Assembly: GCF_963678635.1 (NCBI RefSeq)
Contig: NC_087067.1
Span: 3,200,072 to 3,264,071, forward strand
From: Symsagittifera roscoffensis
Lineage: Eukaryota; Xenacoelomorpha; Acoela; Convolutidae
Direction: 5' to 3'
DNA length: 64,000 nucleotides
Shown here: in pieces, positions 47,414 through 57,789 of the stretch
Layout: each line of letters begins with the position of its first letter
Numbering within the stretch: position 1 is the stretch's first letter
The notes under the pieces: model-generated
What the model saw: only the letters and a program-made list of their open reading frames with translations
What the model was told of the DNA's origin: nothing
Database searches by the model: none
Translations under genes and position numbers: made by a program

Positions 47414-49282
47414 CAAGTAACATTACCCTTAGGACTTTTAGGATATTGCAAAACAAACGCTACAATATCACCCGTACATGAAAAAGCATACCGCGTAAAT
47501 AATATACTTCAATTATTAGATATTTGTCAATCCACAATTCTTAACGAGGAACTATCCATAAATAATATAATAAGCAATGAAAAGAGGAACACAGATTGTT
47601 TCACAAAAACACCATATTTTAAACCAACATTCAATATAACAAACTACACAAAAGAACAACAACAAATTTTAACGATGTTTAACTTTGAACACTCACAAAT
47701 TACACAAGTCGAATTTGACAAACTAGCAAAACAACTGTTAAAATATTCAACAGTCTACGCAACATCAAAATTTGATGTTGGGAAAATCAGTTCATCACTA
47801 CATCTCTGGTTAAAACCTGACGCAGTTTTCAAAAAACAAAGAGCAAGTAAAGTACCAATTCATTTACACGATAAGGTAAATAGATTACTGGATAATTTAG
47901 AACAATACAAAATTATCTCACCAGTAAACAAAGAAGAACAACCAAAAGGTAACACATTTCTTAACCCTGTTATAATCCTAGCAAAAGGAGAATCATTAAA
48001 AATAGTTTTAGACGCTAGATATCTCAATTCACTAATAGACGAATCAAAATGCAATTGGCCTATTAAACCAATACAATTTATTTTAACAAAAATAAACGGA
48101 AAATACTTTACAACCGCAGATATGAATAGCGCATACAATCAAATGCCACTAGATAAACAATCACGACGTTTAACACAATTAGTTATTGGAAATCAACAAT
48201 ATGAATTCAACCGCCTCTTCTATGGAATATCTATAGGACCAGCAGCATTTTCAGCTTTTATGAGCAAAATTTTTAGACCACTAATACTTAAGAAAAACGC
48301 AATCACCTATTTAGACGATGTTTTTATGCAATCACAGACAAAAGAAGAAATGTTTACAGTTTTAGAACACTATCATAAAATACTTCAGAACAAAAATCTG
48401 AAGGCTGCCCCCGATAAATCACACTTCTTTTTAACACGAGTTAAATTTTTAGGACATAACATAGAAAGAAACACAATCACTCCATTAAAATCACGCATTG
48501 ATGCTATTCAAAAACTTCAATCACCCACAAACAAAAAGAAAATCCAAGAATTCCTTGGAATGTTAAATTTCTTAAGCAAGTACGTTTACAAAATGCAATT
48601 ATATTTAAGAACGTTCTATAATATCCTCAGACAACAAAATAATTTTGAATGGACCACTGAACATCAAACACGATTTGAAGAAATTAAAAAACTTTTAACT
48701 GAACAAATTTCAAACACAATCCCAGATCCAAATCAACCATTCTACGCAATGTGCGATGCTTCAAATTTTGGCGTCGGCGCAGCATTACTACAATCACACA
48801 GTGGTACAAATAAAATGAACAATATATCAGCAAGTTCCCGATTATTCACTCAATCAGAGCTACGACTCTCAACTCTAATGAGAGAATGTACAGCTATAAT
48901 TTATACACTTACAGAATATGAATTTCTAATACTTGGATCAAAACATCCAACAGTTCTATTCACAGATCATAAACCAATCATTTTTCTCTTTACACAAAAG
49001 TCAAATCCAAATTACCGAGTTTATAGATTTCAATTAATACTAATGAAATTTCCAAACTTACATATAGTTTGGACAGCAGGAAAGAATCTTGCATTACCAG
49101 ATACATTAAGTCGAAATACACCACCTGAATTACTTACACGAAAAACTACAGTTGAAATACCTAAAAATATAAAATTTTACCTTGCAAAAGACGAAACATC
49201 ACCCCGACTAGAATGCAAATATGCAGTAAAAACTGACATTGAACAATCACAAATAAATAATCTCCAACACTTCCCACTTTAA
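47414..49282 (+). CDS. pol: Reverse transcriptase and RNase H
   Basis: Same frame as protease; the first ATG is at 47675. Motifs in order: TADMNSAYNQMPL (RT motif A Asp), FYGISIGPAAF, YLDDVFMQ (catalytic DD, 48308-48322), FLGHNIERNTITP, LGMLNFLSKYV, then RNase H with CDASNFGVGAALLQ, ECTAIIYTL, FTDHKPIIF and LPDTLSR. All metal-binding residues appear intact. The arrangement and the YLDD box fit Ty3/gypsy (Metaviridae). It ends at a TAA (49280-49282), but the frame is open again for another 440 nt (LDPVIRQLKSWHKYK is typical of the RNase H-integrase linker). Confidence 0.93.
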   Translation, partial: QVTLPLGLLGYCKTNATISPVHEKAYRVNNILQLLDICQSTILNEELSINNIISNEKRNTDCFTKTPYFKPTFNITNYTKEQQQILTMFNFEHSQITQVEFDKLAKQLLKYSTVYATSKFDVGKISSSLHLWLKPDAVFKKQRASKVPIHLHDKVNRLLDNLEQYKIISPVNKEEQPKGNTFLNPVIILAKGESLKIVLDARYLNSLIDESKCNWPIKPIQFILTKINGKYFTTADMNSAYNQMPLDKQSRRLTQLVIGNQQYEFNRLFYGISIGPAAFSAFMSKIFRPLILKKNAITYLDDVFMQSQTKEEMFTVLEHYHKILQNKNLKAAPDKSHFFLTRVKFLGHNIERNTITPLKSRIDAIQKLQSPTNKKKIQEFLGMLNFLSKYVYKMQLYLRTFYNILRQQNNFEWTTEHQTRFEEIKKLLTEQISNTIPDPNQPFYAMCDASNFGVGAALLQSHSGTNKMNNISASSRLFTQSELRLSTLMRECTAIIYTLTEYEFLILGSKHPTVLFTDHKPIIFLFTQKSNPNYRVYRFQLILMKFPNLHIVWTAGKNLALPDTLSRNTPPELLTRKTTVEIPKNIKFYLAKDETSPRLECKYAVKTDIEQSQINNLQHFPL

Positions 49283-49835
49283 TTAGATTGCCAAAATAAT
49301 CACTACGAAGTTGATCTACTTGGAACATCAACTTTCAAACCAATTCCATACTCACAATGGATAAAAAATAACACCCAACAAAAACGAATAAAACACCACT
49401 CGCATAAAAAAGACCTCTTTCCGTTAATTGAAAAAGAAAATTTAACTGATAAAATAAATTTATCAGGACCACAAACAAAAGATTCAAAATACACAATAAA
49501 TCAAGTTTTTGATCTCCATGACCCACTTGACACAATTCCTTTATCTAAATTAGAAATTGAAAACATATTTCTCCCTCCAACAGATAAAATTACAATTAAT
49601 AGCTTAAAACAATATCAAAATCTTGACCCAGTAATTAGACAACTAAAATCATGGCACAAATACAAAACTAAGCCCGTAAAGGCAGATACAACAATTTTAG
49701 ACACTCCTTCGATATTTTCGAAATAAAACACTCCTTCGATATTTTCGAAAATTTAAAAATACAACAATTAATCAAAACACAGACCTTCTAGAATATCATT
49801 TAAACGATTCTACAGTTCCCTGTCTCCCTTTAAGT
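49283..49835 (+). pseudogene. RNase H-integrase linker with stops and a 27-bp duplication
   Basis: Pol-like sequence continues in the previous frame to a TAA at 49724. The word acactccttcgatattttcg occurs at 49701 and 49728 (period 27). Integrase coding is in the +1 frame relative to RT and is open from within this duplication. The duplicated segment thus marks the place where the Pol frame changes. Confidence 0.7.
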
Positions 49836-51359
49836 ATGATTCTAATAGCTTTTAACATTTCACATACACAAAACATTAAAGGACACTCTGGATCAGAGAA
49901 AACATATTCAAATTTTACACAAAATTTTTATTTCCCAAATGCACCAATTTGGATAAAAGTACTATGCAATGATTGTATAGTATGTCAGCTAAATAAACCT
50001 TATCCAAACCAAAAACAAATAGCACAAAAACAAGATTTTAAAGGACAAAGTTTATATTTGAACCACCGTATATCATTCGATACAAAAGGACCAATTTCAC
50101 CATCCTCTGAAGGAAACTCCTACATTATGGTAATTGTTGACGCATTTACACATTATGTAGCACTCAACCCAGTACCACATTGTAACGCTTATTATGCTTA
50201 CACAACACTTTATGATCACTGGATAGCCAAATTCGGATTACCCGAAATCTTAGTTACAGACAACGGTACAGAATTTATAAATAATGAAATTATCACATTA
50301 TGTCATTTATACAACATTAAGCACAAACCGCGTACATCTCATGCACCTTGGACAAACGGTTTAGTTGAAGGTATGAACCGTTCACTACAAAAATATCTTA
50401 GATGTATCATAAATGGAAACGATACAAGATACACAGAATGGTCAGCAGATGTAAAATTTTTTGCCTTAGCATATAATTCACAAATTACGACAACTCTAGG
50501 AATGTCACCATACGAAATGGTTTTTAATCAAAAGCCACGTAAACCAATTATGTTTACAGCAAACTCTCATAAAAATACACAAGGTCATTGCCAACCAAAT
50601 AAAGACTCAATTTTTTATAACCTACCTTTACACACACATGATGAAGATCATTTTCATCACCCACAAATCCTTAAATTAGCCTCCGGTACACACACCGAAT
50701 GGATTTTAAATAGAGATAAAAAACACAATGAAATTTACCAAAAAGTAACAAAAAAAATGTTACAAAGGCAAAACATTAACGAACAAATAAATTCACGCTT
50801 TACACCAGCCTCAGATTTAAAAATTGGATCATTTGTCTTGATACCTAATTTTAATACACAAAAAGGAATTTCTAAAAAATTACAACCCCTTCGTAAAAGA
50901 CCATACCAAATAATCGCCAAACCCACAGACGTAACATATAAAATCACCGATTCAGACAAAAAAGAAATTGTTCAACATAGAAACAATCTATTGCTTTACT
51001 ACCCAAAAGAATACGCACTACGCGAACTAACTCAATTATATTCGTTCACAGGTTTAAAAGTTATTCAAAATCACCCACATATGGAAAATGAAATAAATGA
51101 ACAAAACGACATTCACCTTGAAAAACAAAATAAAAAACCAACTACAACCAAAAACAATACAAAAAAGCTAGATAAAAAAAAACCTCAAAAAGAAAGGAAA
51201 AATAGAAAAATGATAGAAAAAATTATACCCCAAGAACAAGTCGAGAAATCAGAACATAGAGAGTCATCACGACTTAGAAATCAACCACGTAAAAACTACA
51301 AAACATTCATCCCACAATCTAAAATATTAAAGAAAGTTGAATTTCAAAAACAGCTTTAA
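49836..51359 (+). CDS. int: Integrase
   Basis: HHCC zinc-binding domain (SHTQNIKGHSG ... CNDCIVCQLNK), then the core with FDTKGPI, VTDNGTEF and NGLVEGMNRS. The last two acidic residues are spaced DX35E, giving the full DD35E triad. A GPY/F-like module follows, where KRPYQII replaces the usual GPY, and a Lys-rich tail ends the protein. The frame extends upstream of the first ATG to about 49700. The domain looks catalytically intact. Confidence 0.92.
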   Translation: MILIAFNISHTQNIKGHSGSEKTYSNFTQNFYFPNAPIWIKVLCNDCIVCQLNKPYPNQKQIAQKQDFKGQSLYLNHRISFDTKGPISPSSEGNSYIMVIVDAFTHYVALNPVPHCNAYYAYTTLYDHWIAKFGLPEILVTDNGTEFINNEIITLCHLYNIKHKPRTSHAPWTNGLVEGMNRSLQKYLRCIINGNDTRYTEWSADVKFFALAYNSQITTTLGMSPYEMVFNQKPRKPIMFTANSHKNTQGHCQPNKDSIFYNLPLHTHDEDHFHHPQILKLASGTHTEWILNRDKKHNEIYQKVTKKMLQRQNINEQINSRFTPASDLKIGSFVLIPNFNTQKGISKKLQPLRKRPYQIIAKPTDVTYKITDSDKKEIVQHRNNLLLYYPKEYALRELTQLYSFTGLKVIQNHPHMENEINEQNDIHLEKQNKKPTTTKNNTKKLDKKKPQKERKNRKMIEKIIPQEQVEKSEHRESSRLRNQPRKNYKTFIPQSKILKKVEFQKQL

Positions 51360-51950
51360 TTTTAAAATTAATACTATTTGCACCTCTGAAACATTTTGAA
51401 CTTTCATTTTTCAAAATAACATGCTGCAAACACGCAGCGTTTCTAGTTCAAAATAAGCCAATAGGATTCGTTCAATCCGTCACTTTCTATAACTCTAACA
51501 CAAACCAGTTAGACGAAAGATATTAAACTCCAGGCATATCTATATCTATTACTTTACAACCTCCAGGTCAAAAATAAGCAAACCACTCAAACTTGACAAC
51601 TAAAATAAATACCACCATAATATCGTAACCCTCCCTTATCTAATAACGCAAAGATCAACAATATTTTCCCAATTCAGACCTCAAAAACCCCCAAACAAAA
51701 ATGTTAAATTAGCCTAAAGTAAAAGTACGACCATATTAATTTAGCCTAAAGTACAAAATTCTCAAAAATACCCCAGATCACCTGACAAATAAAAATAAAG
51801 CAAAGAAGACCTCCCAAACACCATAAAATTCGCCCCCAACAATTTTTCACAAAACTCAACCCACTTGTCAAAAAATCAATAAATAATTCGACCACACTTG
51901 AAAATCGCCCCAAACAACAAAAAATATTCGACCAAGAAGCCATTTCTTAA
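51360..51950 (+). other. Intergenic segment between integrase and the membrane-protein genes
   Basis: No plausible plus-strand protein. It contains two copies of a tttagcctaaagtaaaagta-like word about 28 bp apart (near 51710 and 51738). Confidence 0.5.
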
Positions 51951-52091
51951 ATGCTCTTCTCTCGATCAATCAACACAATTTTTAACATTTTCATAAACTT
52001 TTTAGCAATACTTAAACTTTTATTCATATTTCTCTTTGTTACTTTTGAAGCTTTTATAATCATTTTAATAATTTTTTGCAACATTTTTTAA
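51951..52091 (+). CDS. Small very hydrophobic open frame (46 codons)
   Basis: ATG to TAA, almost entirely Ile/Leu/Phe, with a few polar residues at the N-terminus and one central Glu. It would form one or two membrane segments. It is in the same frame as the next membrane-type frame (52179) and separated from it only by stops at 52089 and 52176. It may be a small membrane protein or the broken start of a longer one. No homologue is recognised. Confidence 0.4.
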   Translation: MLFSRSINTIFNIFINFLAILKLLFIFLFVTFEAFIIILIIFCNIF

Positions 52092-52178
52092 ATTTTCTAC
52101 TCCCTATTTGAAATATATCTCCAACTTTCCCAAGTCATTGATCATATTCACAGGTACGAAAACCCAAAATTTATTTAA

Positions 52179-53306
52179 ATGATACGAACCATTTTTAGTA
52201 GAACAGATATTTTTTTACTATTTGTAATTTTTATAACATTTTTATCATCCCTAATATTGACAATATGCAAATGTATAAAGAAGGCAATCTTAACATGCGC
52301 CTTAGCAACAATCCTTTTAATTCTTTTTCTTGAAGAATACTACAATAAACATAATTTTTTTCACTAAAAGAAATCAATCAAAAAACCCTCAAAAATTGCT
52401 AACCAACAATCCCACAGTCAGTCTTCACCGACATCATCCCAAGAAAACCCGACGATACCTACAACTACCCAAAACCCCCAAACATCTACACGAATTTCTT
52501 TCCAAGATAACCCATACACTTTTGAAGAACGACACGCTCGCCTATCTGAACCATTAGAACCAGTTCAGCGACAGGAACCTCTAAGTGAACCAACATATAA
52601 CTTGTACCCAACACTACCACACGAATTAAGTAGAATAAGAAATATTAGTCAAAACCAAAATACAGTTGAAATAAATAGACAAATTATACATCCACGACGA
52701 AATAGAAATTTTCAAACCCCTCGAGTTCATTTTGATATACCCCAATCCCCATCACCAACTACTCCGGAAAACCCAATTAGCATATTACCGGAAACCCCTA
52801 CACTTCTTTCACAACGTAGCACCTCAAGTCTACCCTCAGATTACTTAGGTTCAACACCAACATCTGAACAAATACGTGAAAGTCCCTTTAACCCCCCAAA
52901 CCAAACATCACGACTACCATATTGGAAAACACAATCATTCACACAAGGTGAACCAAATTTAATAAATGATCCAAAAGATATTTCTACGGATACAACAACA
53001 TCATCATCACTACCAGAAACATTATCACTACCGTCAACACCATCAATAAGCCAGATTTCACCGACGCCTTTCCCTCTAAATTTTCCAAATAACCTCGACG
53101 CTAGATATCGAGAACAATCATCAACAAATATCCCTTTAAGATTAGATTGGAACACGTTCACAGGACCCCCGCCATTATTCGGACAACAAAAGAAAGTAAC
53201 CTACTCCACAACTGGGCACTCCATAGACTACAGTATAGACAAGACATCCACGAAGACATTCGTGACCATAACATCCAAATACTCCAACAAAATAGTCTAC
53301 AATTAA
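52179..53306 (+). pseudogene. Membrane-anchored Pro/Ser/Thr-rich accessory gene, one internal stop
   Basis: The first 62 codons encode two hydrophobic segments separated by a Cys/Lys turn (LTICKCIKK). After a TAA at 52365-52367 the same frame stays open for about 310 codons of Pro/Ser/Thr/Gln-rich sequence without globular character, to 53306. The layout suggests a short membrane hairpin with a long disordered tail. It lies where errantivirus-type elements go directly from integrase to env, so it is an extra gene. Function unknown. The stop could be a lesion of this copy or a read-through signal. Confidence 0.5.
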
Positions 53307-53509
53307 AATTTGAAATCACTGTTAAACTAAGCAACCTTGCTCAACATCCCTACCCATTAAACCCACCAAATATAACAGCTCAATCACTACCACCGCCATT
53401 CATAACAACTGAAGTAATATATAAATACGACAGATATACCAAAAAGACAATTGGTTACATCACATGTTATAACCCGTACTCAGGATTATCATACACATGT
53501 ATATTCTAA
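53147..53509 (+). CDS. Open frame overlapping the accessory gene and the env start (up to 120 codons)
   Basis: In the +2 frame relative to the accessory gene, ending in a Tyr/Cys-containing C-terminus (YITCYNPYSGLSYTC) that overlaps the env signal-peptide start by about 13 nt. It may be the true C-terminal part of the accessory protein after a frame change, or incidental. No family recognised. Confidence 0.35.
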   Translation: MEHVHRTPAIIRTTKESNLLHNWALHRLQYRQDIHEDIRDHNIQILQQNSLQLKFEITVKLSNLAQHPYPLNPPNITAQSLPPPFITTEVIYKYDRYTKKTIGYITCYNPYSGLSYTCIF

Positions 53510-56062
53510 AAATATTGATATTTCTCCAACTCCTTTTTCTAATAATCTCCGATCAGAACATAAATCCTTCTCCCCGCACAGGACCCCAAGACTTATTAGT
53601 AACACATTACGATTGTGAAGAAAATGAACAAAAAACACTACACAAATTTGCAATAAATTAAGTATCACAATGCGAAACGGAACCACGAGCTATAGAAACT
53701 ACAAATGTAATAGCGACACTATATTCAAAAACCCGAGCAACAACCGACATAGGATATAAATTTACAGCAACTTTTTCCGAAAAGAAAGTACATTGTTCAC
53801 CACAAGTTTCAAACGGAAATAAAAACCGACTTGACCATGAGTCATTCTACCAAAGTAATATAGAACGACTTCTACATCTAAATCCTGATGATTGTAAAAA
53901 CGAGCTACTCAGATTAAACATCACAAGAAATAAAAACACCGACAGAAAAATAGTATATTTTCAAGTCTTTGCCGATTCTGTACATCAAGCAGAACTTGGA
54001 AGATATCAAGGACACATTAAACTAGATGAAAAATACCCATACAACGGCGCACACGGAAGATTAACTTATGACATACACGATAAGCACTGGATACCACACA
54101 TTGGTATAAATAATCCATCAAACTGCAACGCAGACACAAAAAATAAAGAATATCAAGAAATAATGTTTTTCGATTGGAAAATACAACTCAAAAAAATACA
54201 ACTCACACCAGATTTATCTATGTGTGAGACTATGTGTGAGATCTATCAAGGAATTAGACTACCTTGTAAAAACGATCAAGGTTATTGTGACCCTACAACA
54301 CGGACACAAGCAACAATTGTTTGGTTTCCCGAAGATACATGTACAACATTTCAAGTAGCAAAAATAAACGCTCGAATGAAAAATTTCACGAAATATATTT
54401 TATACAATCAATTCCATATGAACAAGTCAATCCATCACGAAAACAAAGTACTGATTTTCGAAATATCCATAATATAGAAAATAAATTAACACGTTTTCAA
54501 ATATATCAAGAAACAGAACTCGCATGCAAATACAGAAACCCACTTCACAAAACACAATATTCTGAAATATTAGTTGAATACGAAAAAGGTTTCGAAATGA
54601 CCACTGGAAAAATAAAAATTGACCCCTATGCCACAGGTCATCCTCTACACGAAGGAACATCATATATACCAGTTAACTTTCAAAAAAGTAATGGTCAACC
54701 TAGAAGCACACGTTTACAAGAACTATCACTAATGAATAATTCTTATTTTGGTAATATCCACTATGATATCCACTTAGATATGAAGTTAGACTACACGATT
54801 AGTCGAATTTTTCAAGAAATGTCACTCTCCGAATTAGAAACACTTCACCAACTATGCGAATTAGAAAGGACACAATCACTTGCACTAGCAGTACTAAAAA
54901 TACCCTACCCTTTCTAGACTACGAAGGAAACATCTTATGGTTTTATACTTGTACCAAAAAAGTATCACCACTATATGTTTTTGAAGATAAAAGATGCTAT
55001 AAAAGAATCCCTATCTTTTATAAAAATAAAGTACATTTTGTTGACACACTTTCAAGACGAACATATTTTTGGGATACCGCAGTTCCATGTGGATCAGAGA
55101 ATAGCCACAATGTAGTACAATTGAACCCTGATGAAGATAAATTTTATCTTCTTACCCCATACCCCACGTTAATGCAATCACTCACAAAATTTTCACCCGA
55201 AAGCATCAGAGCTATTGCTCGTAACCCAAATATTGATTTACAATCAATTGGAATATATTCAAAATCTGATACCCAACACCACATTAGAACACAACAATTC
55301 CAGGAAATATCAACACAAATGGACACTATACAAAGACAATCAATTGACCAAAACTTACGCAAACTTGCCGAAACCGCAGGATTTGCAGATATCTATACAC
55401 AAGCTTATAGCGGATATTTTAAAGACACTAAAGACTATATATATCTAAACGGTGAAAAATACAGACCACAAGATATTTCACCCATAAATATTTTTAGCTT
55501 TGTTACACTAAAAAATGAAATTCTCGATTTTCTAGGATGGCCCTATTACATCTTAGAAAAATTAACTATCTTATACGCAATCTTTAACTTTATAGGATTT
55601 CTTTTTTCACTTTTAAAAGGAATCTACAACACATGCGCTATACACACACAAGTAAATAGACAAGCAAGTGTAGCACGCATACTATTTGCAGGATTTTTTG
55701 GAATTTTTTCATCATCAATTAACAAAATTCTTCTAGACGCATAAATCAAAGAATATAATACAAAAATAGCGACAACACAGAACACATAGAACGAAGAACA
55801 TAATAACATAGAAGTAACGCCTACAGCACCACAGTTGCCACCCTTACCACATAGCCATCCATTATACTTAGTCCCACGTAATTTCCGAAACCTAGCAATA
55901 ACACATAACCCAAATTTTAGACCAAACATATCGCAAAGTCCCATACAACATATAATGACACATCAGTCACAAGATGATAATACATATGAACAAATTATAG
56001 AACAACCCCATACCACCGCTTTTCAGTCTCAAAATAATAATTTTTTTAGCCCACGATGAGCC
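53497..56062 (+). pseudogene. env: Envelope-like glycoprotein gene, broken into three frames
   Basis: The ATG at 53497 begins a signal-peptide-like hydrophobic run. The ectodomain has many Cys, and an in-frame TAA lies at 53659-53661. The frame ends at 54477; the continuation is in another frame (54321-54917) and then a third (54854-55744). The last part has a CYKRIP box, a membrane-proximal helical region and a long hydrophobic segment near 55530-55620, as in a class of type I fusion proteins. A Pro-rich cytoplasmic-tail-like extension follows after two further stops, to 56059. The Cys pattern and the CY-x-x-(I/L)P box recall the gB-like glycoproteins of chuviruses captured by some LTR elements; this is a tentative family call. 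It is not expressible as one protein in this copy. Confidence 0.65.
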
Positions 56063-56184
56063 GACAACTTGGATCCCTACACCGCTCAAATTCCCATCCA
56101 ACCAAACTCAACACTCCACTCACAATAATCCCAGTTTTTGCTTTCCCGCCACCCGATTTTCCAATTAGTAATATAACATGAAGC

Positions 56185-56745
56185 ATGAATTCGGATACTA
56201 AATCAGATATTTCAGTTTTATACTCCATTTCACAACTCAATAACCCTAGTATAGAAACCCCTGACAAATTTGCAGACTCCGAACTATCTCCATCCAATAA
56301 TTTTCAAACCAACTCCTCAGTTTTTTCAAAGCCCCCTTTTCAACCAATCCCACCAAATAATCCACTCCCGCCCGTTTCTACTCCCTCTTATGCTTCACAA
56401 GTAACCCCAACCTATTCTCCATTTCATTCCGACCGATCATCTAATTCTCCCGATACTCCCCAAATCTCCCAAGAACTTGATAATTTTATCACCCTACAAC
56501 AACAGCTAATACACCTTAACACCCTCACAATCAATCAAATTTCATCCACAATAGAATACTCAAACCCACCTACTCCTACACCCTCCTCAGCCTATACGGC
56601 ATCATTAGCACAATCATCAACATCCACCGAATCATCAAATAGCAATAACCAAGCTTATCGCACTTTTAAAAGAAAATTCCCAAACCAGGAACAGCCCGCG
56701 AATATATTAATCATCCACACCACACCAACACGAAAGATTTTCTAG
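56185..56745 (+). CDS. Ser/Pro/Thr-rich open frame, first part of the 3' accessory gene
   Basis: 186 codons in a disordered, Ser/Pro/Asn-rich composition with a short helical stretch (LDNFITLQQQLIHLNTLTIN) and a basic patch (RTFKRKFP) near the end. The same frame resumes after two stops (56743, 56776) and leads into the 316-codon frame at 56839, so both may be one gene. No known domain. Confidence 0.45.
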   Translation: MNSDTKSDISVLYSISQLNNPSIETPDKFADSELSPSNNFQTNSSVFSKPPFQPIPPNNPLPPVSTPSYASQVTPTYSPFHSDRSSNSPDTPQISQELDNFITLQQQLIHLNTLTINQISSTIEYSNPPTPTPSSAYTASLAQSSTSTESSNSNNQAYRTFKRKFPNQEQPANILIIHTTPTRKIF

Positions 56746-56838
56746 CAATCACCTTACCTTCATTTCCACAATATACTTTAAACACACCAACACAACGACA
56801 CTAACGACACACGTAGTTTTGTAGATGAATATGTTTTA

Positions 56839-57789
56839 ATGCCTTTACTTCCTTGGACAACATATTATCATTTTACTAATCCCCTTTGCCTGCCACTATC
56901 TAATACTCATAGCGATATAGAGAAGAATAAAGATATGCTATATAGACTCACCGCAACACTAACACCTAGACAATTTACTTATATAGGATATAAAAAATCA
57001 CTAAAAACATTCACTGCACCCCAAGCTAACGAATTTACACTAGAATATTACGACCATAATATCATCCGAACTAATCAAGACCAATTTTTAGATGAGGACC
57101 GCTTCGCTAACCCACAACTAACAGAAAAAGTCTTCATCAAAACATCATATGTATTCACACTCAATATTTTTGATAGAAAATATGATCACACAATTTCTGA
57201 AGCACTAACTGATATGCAAGCTTACGAAAGTTTTAAAGAAAAATTTCAATTATTTTCACTAACCTTTCACTTCCTTGCACCACATGAACGCGATTTGCAC
57301 TGTTCACACGACATTATGTTACGCTTTAAACAAACTCACACATATACATACTATCGCTTCATACAAAATCATTTTGATCTACATACTCCATCAAGACAAC
57401 CACACCATCGTTTTCAGTTTCTTAACTCGAAGTACACTTCACCATTTTTTCTAAATTTCACCTATTGCATCAAAGATACTAACCTCCACGGCATCCTCCG
57501 CAATTATGACCCAATAACACAAATGTATATATTTTGTCCCATCACGAAGACCTTTAATGCTGAAGAATCCAGACCCTTCCTTATCCCGCATGAATTTATC
57601 CAACCTATAGAAATCCCTATATTAGAATCTATTCACAATACTAAATACAATCACAAAATATATAATCTCATTCAAAACACACCTTATGAGTTTGCAGTAG
57701 GCACCGAAGAACTAAAAACTATTAAAGCACTTCAATTGCTTTGGCCACTGCTTCAAACTAAAAATTTTCTTTACTCATGTTTCTTTTAG
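56839..57789 (+). CDS. 3' accessory protein of unknown function (316 codons)
   Basis: Compact, globular-looking composition rich in Phe, Tyr and His, without signal peptide, membrane segment or recognised motif. The same frame is open for about 18 codons upstream of the first ATG (RSFVDEYVLMPL), so the start is uncertain. It lies between env and the 3' untranslated region, where simple gypsy elements have no gene. It could be an accessory or regulatory protein of a complex retroelement. Confidence 0.55.
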   Translation: MPLLPWTTYYHFTNPLCLPLSNTHSDIEKNKDMLYRLTATLTPRQFTYIGYKKSLKTFTAPQANEFTLEYYDHNIIRTNQDQFLDEDRFANPQLTEKVFIKTSYVFTLNIFDRKYDHTISEALTDMQAYESFKEKFQLFSLTFHFLAPHERDLHCSHDIMLRFKQTHTYTYYRFIQNHFDLHTPSRQPHHRFQFLNSKYTSPFFLNFTYCIKDTNLHGILRNYDPITQMYIFCPITKTFNAEESRPFLIPHEFIQPIEIPILESIHNTKYNHKIYNLIQNTPYEFAVGTEELKTIKALQLLWPLLQTKNFLYSCFF

